Below are positions 22,510 to 29,237 of a stretch of 29,796 nt of DNA, one piece after another. Both the position numbers and the translations under genes were made by a program. This DNA comes from RGIG1993 sp964564225 (GTDB taxonomy: Bacteria; Bacillota; Clostridia; Oscillospirales; CAG-272), in the NCBI GenBank assembly GCA_964564225.1, contig CAZMAF010000016.1, positions 1-29,796 on the forward strand. The letters are read 5' to 3'. Each line of letters starts with the position of its first letter. The first letter of the stretch is position 1. Under the pieces are notes generated by a model that did not search any database, was not told the DNA's origin, and saw only the letters and a list, made by a program, of their open reading frames with translations.

Positions 22510-24972
22510 TTACGTATCTTTTTTCTGGTTGTTTTTCTTCTCGTCGATCAAAGCTGCGAGGAAGCGGTGGTTGCCGCCTGAGAGCGTGGATTCACCGCCG
22601 TTGGCTACGAAATCGCTTTCGCCTTTTCCAGCCAGTCTCCGCAGATAGTAACGAACTGCCTGGCGGAGATCTTTGCCCATAATTTTTGCATATTCATCGA
22701 AATCATCCAAATCTCCGAGCGCTTTGGCACGATCGTCGTTGGTGGGCTTGACACTGTAAACCGTTTCGCCGAAACGCTCGGCAAAAAGGGCAAGCATAAT
22801 GTCGTTAATACCCTTTTCAATACCGTCCGTTGCTGCGGCAGGTGCTTTTTCCCAATCTTTGAGTGCAATGCCGTTCTTGCTGGCAGTACCGGATTTTTCA
22901 TTGTACTGTTCGGCACGCGACATTACGCTTTCTCTCGTGCCGGTAACGATTCGTACCGCTTCTGCGCTGAGTTCTTTTGCGAGAATGTTGAGGATGGTTT
23001 CTTTCAGCACGGTTTCCACAAAGCCGGAAAGCGCCGAGCGCAAGGGGTCGTTCCGATAGGATGCGATCTCATCCTGCATGGATGCGATCTGTCCGCGGAG
23101 CGATGCGACGGTATTTTCAAGCTCTGAAAATTCGGTAAGGCTTTTTTCAACGGCGAAGCCTTTTTCGATCAGCAGCTTGTGGTAGTTGGTTTCGATCTCT
23201 TTCTTCGCGGTCTTGTTGTTGTTGATGTTGGGTAAGAAGGCGTGCTCGTATTTTTCATAGTAATCGTAGAAGTTCGCCAAAGACGAAATAAAGTAGTAGT
23301 TACTCGAGGTGGAATATGCAAAATTTTCCCACATCCACAAATAGCGGTTTTCTTTTTCGTCGTAGGAGCGGTATTTGAGGATCTGCTCAAGGAAGATCTG
23401 CATATCGTACTGCGGATAACGGATAAGGAATTCACCCATCGTCATCTTGGTACGCACCATAAGCGGCATCAGGGAAAAGATGCGGATGTGCGCACGTCTT
23501 AACTCGCTCGCTGCCTTGTCGTGCAATACGAAGGTTTCGTCGAAATTCAGGGTGTATTCGTTGATCTTATAGTCTTTGCCTCTTTTTTGAAGGGCAAGCA
23601 GGAACTGGTAGCAGTTATCGTAGGCAAGACGGAGGGTGTCACGCATATTGTCGTATTCGAGAATTGCCGCATCGTAACTATCCGAGCCGTTAAAGGTGAA
23701 ATAGTTGATGTCGTCTTCGGCATCTTCGTCAAGACCGGCGTTGATGACGATATTGATGATCATAATGACGTTGAATACCGCGTCGGAGGAAGCGCTGGCT
23801 TCGATTGCGGCTTCCGAAACCGTCGATGCCAGATTGGAGGCGAAGAAAGAGTTTGCAAGATTGTTTTTGGTGATTTTCCAGATGTTGTTTGCGCTTTCCT
23901 TACAGTTTTGCTCGAGAATACGGTAAGGGGAATTTTCGTCGTAGGGTTCGTATCCGTTGTTCATCAGCTTGAAAATTTCAGCTTCTTTTTGAATTTCGGG
24001 AGAGTTCTGGGCTATCTTTTCAGCGTTTTCGGCACATTCTGCTTCAATAGCGCGGAATTTCTGCCAGATCTCAATAATCAAACGCTTTTCATTGTCGCTG
24101 AATACGCGGAAGCTGTCAAGGGCGTTGGTAACATCAAGATTTTCGTCTTCCGTTGCTTTTTGGAGCGCTTCTTCGATGCGGTCCTTGTAATCAATGTATT
24201 TTTCTGATTTGAGCAGTCCTCTGGTGTCAAGAGAGGCAAGGATTTCGTTTTGAATGAGGGGAATATCTGCGGTACGGATGATGTTTTCAAAGGTATTCAG
24301 AATATCAATCAGGATTTCACTGACGGCAAAGGTGAAGTAGACGGAGGGTTCTTCGCAGCCGTCGGTAAAGTTCCAACCGCAATTAAAGCTATGCTTGCTG
24401 TTGGTTGCGCGAATATAGCTTTGGTTGATTTCGGCAAGACAGTGTTTGTAAAGGCTGATCAGCCGGCTGCAATGCTCGTCGCTGACGGTGTATTTACCGA
24501 TGATGTGCAAACGCATGATGCCGAGAACCGTACTGGTCGTCCAGGTTGCGGCATCAAGATAGCAATGCGTTTTGAAAATTTCGGCGCCGTTCACGCAGGG
24601 CGTTGCATCAATACGGTAGCCTGTTCCGTTCGGATTTTCCGTAGCGGCCAACAGCTGTTCGATCTGCTCGGTGATGAATTTTTCGGTGCTTTTGGAGCTT
24701 GCATCCATTTTTTCAACCGTAGCAATGACCGAAAGAAGACCCTGACAGATCGAAAGAATACCGCTTTCGGGAAGATCGTCCGAAAAAACGAACAGTCCGT
24801 TATCTTTTTTGTATTTTCCGGCAAGCTCTTGGTAAATTCTCGTACCGACGTAATTTTTGGGACGATATTTATAAAAACAGCCTTCCTTACCGATTGCCAA
24901 CTCCTGAAGTTCGCTACTTAAGTCCTGTAATTCTGCCAGGACTACCGCTGTGGTTTTTTTCGTTGCCATCAT
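22510..24972 (-). CDS. Unrecognised 820-aa helical protein of the TIR operon
   Basis: Family not recognised. The protein is largely helical. Residues 60-230 have repeated helix-turn patterns and aromatic/His elements (THCYLDAATWTTSTVLGIMR, and FNCGWNFTDG) that recall an alpha/alpha-barrel, but this is only an impression. Residues 385-412 are hydrophobic (AFNVIMIINIVINAG part) and might be a buried helix or a single membrane-associated segment. A coiled coil is likely at about 608-640 (LTEFSELENTVASLRGQIAS). A conserved-looking C-terminus, DFDEYAKIMGKDLRQAVRYY, follows. Two ATGs stand in tandem. The second (24969) is better spaced from AAGGAG. It lies 31 bp after the TIR gene and 38 bp before the ATPase gene. 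Confidence 0.85.
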   Translation of the reverse strand: MMATKKTTAVVLAELQDLSSELQELAIGKEGCFYKYRPKNYVGTRIYQELAGKYKKDNGLFVFSDDLPESGILSICQGLLSVIATVEKMDASSKSTEKFITEQIEQLLAATENPNGTGYRIDATPCVNGAEIFKTHCYLDAATWTTSTVLGIMRLHIIGKYTVSDEHCSRLISLYKHCLAEINQSYIRATNSKHSFNCGWNFTDGCEEPSVYFTFAVSEILIDILNTFENIIRTADIPLIQNEILASLDTRGLLKSEKYIDYKDRIEEALQKATEDENLDVTNALDSFRVFSDNEKRLIIEIWQKFRAIEAECAENAEKIAQNSPEIQKEAEIFKLMNNGYEPYDENSPYRILEQNCKESANNIWKITKNNLANSFFASNLASTVSEAAIEASASSDAVFNVIMIINIVINAGLDEDAEDDINYFTFNGSDSYDAAILEYDNMRDTLRLAYDNCYQFLLALQKRGKDYKINEYTLNFDETFVLHDKAASELRRAHIRIFSLMPLMVRTKMTMGEFLIRYPQYDMQIFLEQILKYRSYDEKENRYLWMWENFAYSTSSNYYFISSLANFYDYYEKYEHAFLPNINNNKTAKKEIETNYHKLLIEKGFAVEKSLTEFSELENTVASLRGQIASMQDEIASYRNDPLRSALSGFVETVLKETILNILAKELSAEAVRIVTGTRESVMSRAEQYNEKSGTASKNGIALKDWEKAPAAATDGIEKGINDIMLALFAERFGETVYSVKPTNDDRAKALGDLDDFDEYAKIMGKDLRQAVRYYLRRLAGKGESDFVANGGESTLSGGNHRFLAALIDEKKNNQKKDT

Positions 24973-25003
24973 TGATCTCCTTTATGATAAAAGTTTCGTT
25001 TCT

Positions 25004-26098
25004 TTATTTCTGGAAAAGCTTAACGGGAACTTCGATAACCGGGCGAATGCCTTTTTTGATGAAGATGGGAAATCCCTTTTTGTAGGAAAAATCATTGCTG
25101 TATGTTTGTTTCCAATGCGCGGTCAGACCGTCTTCGTCGATCCACCAGTGAAGCTGATCGTTGTTTTCTTTCAGTGTCAGGGCGCTTTCGGTGTGTTTAT
25201 CCTTGGCAAGCGATATGTCGGCGTTTGTCATATAGCGTGCTTTGATGCGGTCCGCACCTTCGATTTCGGCAAAGGTTACCGCGCAGAAGGTCGATGTCAG
25301 AAAATGCGCGCCTTGGGCAAACTCTTTTTTGTCGATGATGCGACTGCAAAGAAGGACTGCCCGCTCGTCTTTGACGTACAAGAGACGCCAGCGAAGCTCT
25401 TTGGTATTGTAACGCTTGCCGTTAAGCTGAATGAGTGTTTTCTGCGAGCCGAAACGCTGATCCTCGGCGTTGACCGGCTGTTCAGGACCGAAATACTCAG
25501 AGGACACGTATCTGCCGAGCGTGATTTCGTTGGTTTCGCCTATCGAGCGGTTGCTTTTGCGTGCATCGTCCATGAGATTGTTTTCGTTGTCTACGATATG
25601 GTAAGGCTCTGCGATCTCGTTGTAGATGCGCTCAACCGTGGCTTCCGATTCGGAACGCATAATGCAGAGAATGCGGGAATCAAACAGATCTTGCTGAAAG
25701 CGCATTGTCGTTGTGAAATATTCCTGACAGTTGGGGTGTAAAGGGATTGCGTCAATGCAGATCTGCGATGTCGGTTTTGCATCAATATGTACTGCCCAGA
25801 TATGAAAATCTCCGTTTTTGGCTCTTTCACTTGCCATTTTCTGTTCTTCCTGTACGGCAGTGCTGATGAAGGAATTGGGTGAGTTGTAAAAAAGTACGCC
25901 TACGCAGTTTTCGTCGTTGATTCGCTTCTCGGCAATGTCACTCCACTTTTCACCGATGCGCATATGCTCGTCATACCATACGCGGACACCGCGCGCGATG
26001 AGCGCCGTCATGTCTTCTCTGACCGCATCGGCATCTCTGTGGCTGTAGCTGACAAAAATATAGTGATTGGCTATGATTTTTTCTTCGTTCAGTGGCAT
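25004..26098 (-). CDS. TIR-domain protein with C-terminal DUF6273-like domain
   Basis: This is 364 aa. Residues 11-165 form a TIR domain: YIFVSYSHRDADAV (13-26), GVRVWYDEHMRIGEKWSDIA (37-56) and CVGVLFYNSPNSF (65-77), followed by acidic residues 84-85. Bacterial TIR domains commonly cleave or remodel NAD+ or act as scaffolds in anti-phage defence. I could not place the catalytic glutamate with confidence (Glu57 is a candidate). Residues 190-360 resemble DUF6273: ITLGRYV, LRWRLLYVKDERAVLLCSRI, and the closing KKGIRPVIEV. It is the first gene of the operon, behind a consensus promoter. The ribosome binding site is modest (AGGGA). It likely serves as effector or sensor-effector. Confidence 0.85.
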   Translation of the reverse strand: MPLNEEKIIANHYIFVSYSHRDADAVREDMTALIARGVRVWYDEHMRIGEKWSDIAEKRINDENCVGVLFYNSPNSFISTAVQEEQKMASERAKNGDFHIWAVHIDAKPTSQICIDAIPLHPNCQEYFTTTMRFQQDLFDSRILCIMRSESEATVERIYNEIAEPYHIVDNENNLMDDARKSNRSIGETNEITLGRYVSSEYFGPEQPVNAEDQRFGSQKTLIQLNGKRYNTKELRWRLLYVKDERAVLLCSRIIDKKEFAQGAHFLTSTFCAVTFAEIEGADRIKARYMTNADISLAKDKHTESALTLKENNDQLHWWIDEDGLTAHWKQTYSNDFSYKKGFPIFIKKGIRPVIEVPVKLFQK

Positions 26099-26133
26099 AC
26101 GTAAATCCCTATCTTTAAAAAATGTTATAATCG

Positions 26134-26181
26134 GTCATTGTATGACAGTTTATTTTACCACGGTTCGCCGTAATCTGTCAA
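26134..26181 (-). promoter_or_regulatory. Promoter and operator-like palindromes of the TIR operon
   Basis: Minus-strand TTGACA (26181-26176) and TAAAAT (26157-26152), spacer 18 bp. The spacer contains the dyad ACGG-TTCG-CCGT (26160-26171). A second dyad GTCAT-TGT-ATGAC (26134-26146) covers the expected transcription start. Transcription would begin about 45-50 nt before the TIR start codon. Confidence 0.75.
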
Positions 26182-26307
26182 GGATTCTTGTGATATTTTT
26201 TTATATTGTGACGAAAAAAGCTTCCCATAACAAAAATTTTTGAAGATTGTAAACAAAATGAACGAAAGCGCGTATTTTGTCCGCCGTTCTGCACCGCGTG
26301 ATCTTTA

Positions 26308-26343
26308 AAAATAAAAGCACTGCTCTCGCAGTGCTTTTATTTT
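26308..26343. terminator. Terminator downstream of acetyltransferase gene
   Basis: A perfect 16-bp stem AAAATAAAAGCACTGC / GCAGTGCTTTTATTTT with loop TCTC. It is bidirectional in form. It probably ends the leftward acetyltransferase transcript and insulates the TIR promoter. The remainder of 26099-26457 has only the TIR promoter and three TTGACAAA-like hexamers (about 26352, 26383, 26412) and no gene. Confidence 0.85.
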
Positions 26344-26457
26344 GGGAACGTTTTGACAAAAAAACGATGTTTGCTATGTAAGGCTTGACAAAAGAGAAGA
26401 TACTTATTTTTGACAAACAATTTCAATGTTTTTTCTTTTGCGCAAGATTATTTTAAG

Positions 26458-27039
26458 TTATCTGACAAATAACGAGGCGGCTAAATTGGGATGAGAATTA
26501 TTTAAACTGATTTTTTTGGCGGGAACGCCGCCATAGGTAACACCTTTTTCGGTAATAGACTTTACCACAACGGCATTAGCACCTATCGCGACGTCGTCTG
26601 CAATTGTTATATCGCCGATAATTTTAGCTCCTGTGCCTATAAAGACATTATTCCCTATCTGAGGAGCTTTATTGCTTCCGTTTGTGGCTCCGATATTTAC
26701 TCCTTCATGTATTCTGCAATTTTTGCCGACTTTGGCATTCGGGTTTACAACGATTGTTCCGTAATGTGCAATAGACAATCCTTCTTCAAAAACGTTGACA
26801 GGTATCGAAAATCCGCATTTTAACGAAAGACGCTTGAATTTCAATTTATTGAAGATATACCCCGCACGCAAGTATTTGTTCAATCCCTGTAAATTTGAAT
26901 AATATTCAAGGCGTCGTAAAGCAATTTGAAATTTCCAAATCTCATCACCGAATAATCTGGGGCGTTTTCTGGTTTCACACCGTAGAGCAATAGCATCTTG
27001 TTTCAAATAGCGCTTTAATTCGTTTTTGTTTCTAATCAT
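26458..27039 (-). CDS. Hexapeptide-repeat acetyltransferase (serine acetyltransferase-like)
   Basis: This is 193 aa. The N-terminal 80 residues are helical and basic. From about 87 to 175 a left-handed beta-helix is formed by hexapeptide repeats: GLSIAHYGTIVVNPNAKVGK, HEGVNIGATNG, PQIGNNVFIGTGAKIIGDIT and VAIGANAVVVKS, closing with YGGVPAKKI. The layout and His92/His111 positions fit the CysE/LacA-type acyl-CoA transferases. Within these, many 180-200-aa members act in exopolysaccharide or capsule synthesis rather than cysteine synthesis, so the substrate is open. The ribosome binding site AAAGGAGAGG is strong. It is preceded by a leader with a terminator hairpin. Confidence 0.85.
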   Translation of the reverse strand: MIRNKNELKRYLKQDAIALRCETRKRPRLFGDEIWKFQIALRRLEYYSNLQGLNKYLRAGYIFNKLKFKRLSLKCGFSIPVNVFEEGLSIAHYGTIVVNPNAKVGKNCRIHEGVNIGATNGSNKAPQIGNNVFIGTGAKIIGDITIADDVAIGANAVVVKSITEKGVTYGGVPAKKISLNNSHPNLAASLFVR

Positions 27040-27130
27040 TATACCTCTCCTTTGTTTGAAATGATAACACAGCCCTTGTACTTTTAGTAGCTACATAATT
27101 TGGTTTCATAACGCCTTTTGAATTTTTGAC

Positions 27131-27191
27131 AGTTTGCGCCTGAAATAAAAAAAGTGCGGCTACCGAAGTTGCCGCACAAAAAACGCAAACT
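27131..27191 (-). promoter_or_regulatory. Terminator/attenuator-like hairpin in the acetyltransferase leader
   Basis: The stem GTGCGGC (27154-27160) / GCCGCAC (27171-27177) is followed on the minus strand by seven T, a good Rho-independent terminator about 105 nt before the acetyltransferase start. It is nested in a wider dyad AGTTTGCG (27131-27138) / CGCAAACT (27184-27191). It stands between a possible promoter (TATAAT at 27249-27244) and the gene, so it could attenuate expression. Alternatively it ends an upstream transcript. Confidence 0.5.
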
Positions 27192-27198
27192 CCGATTG

Positions 27199-27362
27199 CT
27201 GTCACACAAACTAATCGGAATAGGGTTATTGCTACCATACTCAATTATAGCGGAGTCTGCATTTTTGCTAAATCCATATATAATTGAGTATGCACAAAAA
27301 AGGGTATAGTATCCCTATAAGCAGAAAATACCCCTATAACCGATATTAGGTTTGTGTGACAG
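27199..27362. mobile_element. 164-bp palindromic element with terminal inverted repeats (MITE-like)
   Basis: The outer ends are perfect 12-bp inverted repeats CTGTCACACAAA / TTTGTGTGACAG, extending imperfectly inward (CTAATCGG at left, CCGATATTAG at right). An inner perfect 14-bp pair is CATACTCAATTATA (27236-27249) / TATAATTGAGTATG (27279-27292). No transposase is present. No clear target-site duplication was found. The left inner arm contains a minus-strand TATAAT that could fire into the acetyltransferase leader. It looks like a small non-autonomous element or a scar of two element ends, but the family was not recognised. Confidence 0.5.
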
Positions 27363-27443
27363 GCGTATTATATCATAAGTTCATGCATTTTTCAAGATAC
27401 TTTTGATAATATCCCAAAAGTTTTTCGTTCTTTGGGAGATCTT

Positions 27444-27627
27444 TCAAAAAGTTCCGTCGTGTGAGGTTGGGGTGAGTTTTACTCGGCAATAGTGTTTTAT
27501 TTCGTATTCCATATAAAAACTTCCTTTCGGTTTAGGTTAAGCACCATTATACCGAAAGGAAGTCGAAAGTCCGGATAAGTTTTTGAAAATTATTTGTTAT
27601 TATTTTTAGCTGAACAAACGAACGGTT
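27444..27627 (-). pseudogene. Decayed copy of the four-helix-bundle / 72-aa gene cassette
   Basis: The block 27474-27595 is closely similar to 29123-29245. On the minus strand it holds a residue of the four-helix-bundle C-terminus (AKNNNK then stop near 27600, versus SKLNK). It also has the same promoter-operator palindrome (27519-27563) and the first 13 codons of the 72-aa gene, MEYEIKHYCRVKL versus MKYELKHYCRVKL. The frame then runs into unrelated sequence and stops at 27444. The hairpin array directly abuts its upstream end. Confidence 0.7.
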
Positions 27628-27635
27628 AAATCCGT

Positions 27636-27803
27636 TTGCGCAGAGCGCAACATCGTTGATGCGAAGCATCACATCATTGCGAAGCACATCATTTGCACGA
27701 AGTGCAACCTCGTTCATTTGTGCCGCAAACGGCAATGACGTTCTCGCTTTGCTCGAAATGATGTTGCCCTTCGGGCAAATGATGTTGTGCCTTGCGGACA
27801 CAA
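27636..27803. repeat. Array of eight small hairpins, itself arranged as a large palindrome
   Basis: Successive stems: TTGCGC-AGA-GCGCAA (27636-27650), GATGC-GAA-GCATC (27658-27670), TGC-GAA-GCA (27678-27686), TTGCAC-GAA-GTGCAA (27693-27707), TGCCG-CAAA-CGGCA (27721-27734), a weak CTCGC-TTT-GCTCGA (27743-27756), TTGCCC-TTC-GGGCAA (27764-27778) and TTGTG...CACAA (27785-27803). Linkers in the left half read CATCATT/CATCGTT, in the right half AATGATG. These are complementary, so the whole can fold as a branched cruciform. It is not a CRISPR array, because the stems differ and spacing is short. It encodes no credible protein. Confidence 0.8.
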
Positions 27804-27806
27804 ATG

Positions 27807-27842
27807 AAAAAATTCCGAAAGCATCAGCTTTCGGAATTTTTT
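27807..27842 (-). terminator. Terminator after DUF3795-like gene
   Basis: A perfect 16-bp stem AAAAAATTCCGAAAGC / GCTTTCGGAATTTTTT with loop ATCA and a T run on the minus strand, 28 bp after the stop codon of the cysteine-rich gene. Confidence 0.88.
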
Positions 27843-27869
27843 GAGATGTGTTGACAAAAAAGATGCCAT

Positions 27870-28124
27870 TTATTTTTCAAGATCAATCAGGTTTTGTATT
27901 CTTTCGGGGTTTTCGCCCGTTGCCCATTCCTCCAGCATCCCACAAGGAAACTCAGCGCATTTTCCGCAATGCTCGACCTTTTTATTTTTGCTGCAATCAA
28001 AAAGATCGCATCTGCCATTCCAGACGCATTTTCCCTCGGGAGCAACCCTTCGGCAACCCAAACATTGGCTTTTTGTAAAATAACGGCATTTGCTGCAATC
28101 AATACCGCAGACTGATAGATTCAT
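27870..28124 (-). CDS. Cysteine-rich DUF3795-like protein
   Basis: This is 84 aa with 11 cysteines, mostly in pairs: CGIDCSKC (6-13), CLGC (21-24), C33, C39, C44, CGKC (53-56) and C61. The opening VCGIDCSKCRYF and the later EHCGKCAEFPC are hallmarks of the DUF3795 family, presumed to bind metal (zinc or iron). The biological role is unknown. The ribosome binding site AAAGGCGGTGG precedes the ATG. It has its own promoter (28148-28176) and terminator, so it is a monocistronic gene. Confidence 0.85.
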   Translation of the reverse strand: MNLSVCGIDCSKCRYFTKSQCLGCRRVAPEGKCVWNGRCDLFDCSKNKKVEHCGKCAEFPCGMLEEWATGENPERIQNLIDLEK

Positions 28125-28147
28125 ATTTCCACCGCCTTTCTGAATTT

Positions 28148-28176
28148 AGTATAGCATAAAAGAGGCGGGATGTCAA
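28148..28176 (-). promoter_or_regulatory. Promoter of DUF3795-like gene
   Basis: Minus-strand TTGACA (28176-28171), 17-bp spacer, TATACT (28153-28148), about 25 bp before the start codon. Confidence 0.8.
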
Positions 28177-28210
28177 TGAAATGGCTGTTTTTAACCGACA
28201 ATGCAAAAAA

Positions 28211-28257
28211 CGCGGGGGTGACTCAAATGCAGAATGCATTTGGTCGACACCCCCGCG
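28211..28257 (-). terminator. Terminator after the 181-aa gene
   Basis: A long stem with outer arms CGCGGGGGTG (28211-28220) / CACCCCCGCG (28248-28257) and inner arms CAAATGCA / TGCATTTG around a GAA loop. T runs follow on both strands. It ends the leftward 181-aa gene. Confidence 0.85.
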
Positions 28258-28324
28258 GTTTTTGATTTTCTTTTCAATCGTGATATATTTGGAAAGCATA
28301 TCCGCAAGGCTTTGGGATTACGCC

Positions 28325-28870
28325 TCAGATGACCCAGCTCTTTGAATAAGGTTCTTGCGCTTCACTTTTTCTTTTTAATGTGTATGTATAGAAGGACCTC
28401 CGGCTGTGTTCCTCTCCGGAAAAGCTGTCATATTTTTGGTTCGTGCCGTAGATAGAGCCATCCACCAATAAAAGGCAATGATTTCCGTAATTGGATCCAT
28501 TCCAACCGTTTCCGCCCTTTTGCTCCGTCCAAAGAGCGATTCCATAAAAATGACCGTCTTTTACAACAATGTGCCCACCAAACGATTTGACAGGAACATT
28601 TTTCAGCGACTCGCTTTTGGTACCGCACTCATAAACTTCGTTGTAAGCGTGCTCGGTATGATATTCCTCTACTATCCAATCCTCGGTCTCGTTTAGTACC
28701 TGTGTCTCGGTGTCTGAATCGAGTTGGATAAAATCCAAAGTATAACCGCTTGTTTGAATTTGACCCTTATAATTGCTGCTGTCATTTCCTCGACGAAAAC
28801 CATAACCTAAGTCTATGCTATCTTGTGTTTTCACATCCTTTTGGACGATTTCAACAAACGTAGTGTTCAT
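28325..28870 (-). CDS. Hypothetical protein (181 aa)
   Basis: Family not recognised. The protein is polar, mostly beta in appearance, without signal peptide or membrane helices. A central region HIVVKDGHFYGIALWTEQKG and GNHCLLLVDGSIYG looks like beta-hairpins. The N-terminus has LGYGFRRGNDSSNYKG. The only cysteines are near 102 and 132. The start is supported by a strong GGTGGAGGG. It has a terminator downstream and follows the four-helix-bundle/72-aa pair by about 70 bp. That it is a real gene rests on the ribosome binding site, frame length and terminator. Confidence 0.65.
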   Translation of the reverse strand: MNTTFVEIVQKDVKTQDSIDLGYGFRRGNDSSNYKGQIQTSGYTLDFIQLDSDTETQVLNETEDWIVEEYHTEHAYNEVYECGTKSESLKNVPVKSFGGHIVVKDGHFYGIALWTEQKGGNGWNGSNYGNHCLLLVDGSIYGTNQKYDSFSGEEHSRRSFYTYTLKRKSEAQEPYSKSWVI

Positions 28871-28942
28871 TATGTCCCTCCACCTTGAAACAATATCAAT
28901 ATAATTTTTACATGGTAATCATAGCAGGCAAAGCCTTCTTTG

Positions 28943-29161
28943 TCAATACTGTTTTTCAATATTCTCCTTGTAATACTTCAAAAGTCGTTCATTCGTCCCA
29001 TCAAGTTCGTCAATCTTATTCAGAATGATGAAATATGCGCGATTGATCACTTTTCGGGTATATTCTTCATAGTCGTCCTTCGGCGGATCTTTGCGAAAGC
29101 TTTGTCGCGCGAGGAGAAGATCGAGTTTTACTCGGCAATAGTGCTTGAGTTCATATTTCAT
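28943..29161 (-). CDS. Small charged hypothetical protein (72 aa)
   Basis: Start ATG 29161 is chosen because AAAGGAAG lies 8 nt upstream and a degenerate duplicate at 27512 begins at the same codon. The open frame reaches to 29197, across the promoter palindrome. The sequence MKYELKHYCRVKLDLLLARQ then KVINRAYFIILNKIDELDGT is helical and basic with a C-terminal acidic helix. No family is recognised. It follows the four-helix-bundle gene but has its own TATAAT inside a palindrome, so it may be separately regulated. Confidence 0.65.
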   Translation of the reverse strand: MKYELKHYCRVKLDLLLARQSFRKDPPKDDYEEYTRKVINRAYFIILNKIDELDGTNERLLKYYKENIEKQY

Positions 29162-29169
29162 ATAAAAAG

Positions 29170-29212
29170 CTTCCTTTCGGTTTTGGTTAAACACCATTAT
29201 ACCGAAAGGAAG
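29170..29212 (-). promoter_or_regulatory. Promoter -10 box framed by a 12-bp palindrome
   Basis: Arms CTTCCTTTCGGT (29170-29181) and ACCGAAAGGAAG (29201-29212) frame a minus-strand TATAAT (29201-29196). The downstream arm also supplies the ribosome binding site of the 72-aa gene. The same palindrome and TATAAT are kept in the degenerate copy at 27519-27563. A transcript from this promoter would contain only one arm, so the palindrome is more likely a DNA operator than an RNA hairpin. Confidence 0.6.
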
Positions 29213-29237
29213 TCATAAGTCCAGTGCATTTTGAGAA

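Noticed and set aside
27032..27244. 70-aa open frame (hydrophobic, three cysteines) ahead of the acetyltransferase gene
   Set aside because: It runs straight through a Rho-independent terminator hairpin, begins inside the likely -10 box and lacks a ribosome binding site. It is better seen as leader sequence.
27547..27801. 84-aa open frame over the hairpin array
   Set aside because: It is the translation of alternating hairpins and linkers, with repeated Asn-Asp-Val motifs forced by the DNA pattern.
27636..27803. CRISPR array
   Set aside because: Units are short palindromes of differing sequence with 6-12-nt linkers, no constant repeat and no cas genes.
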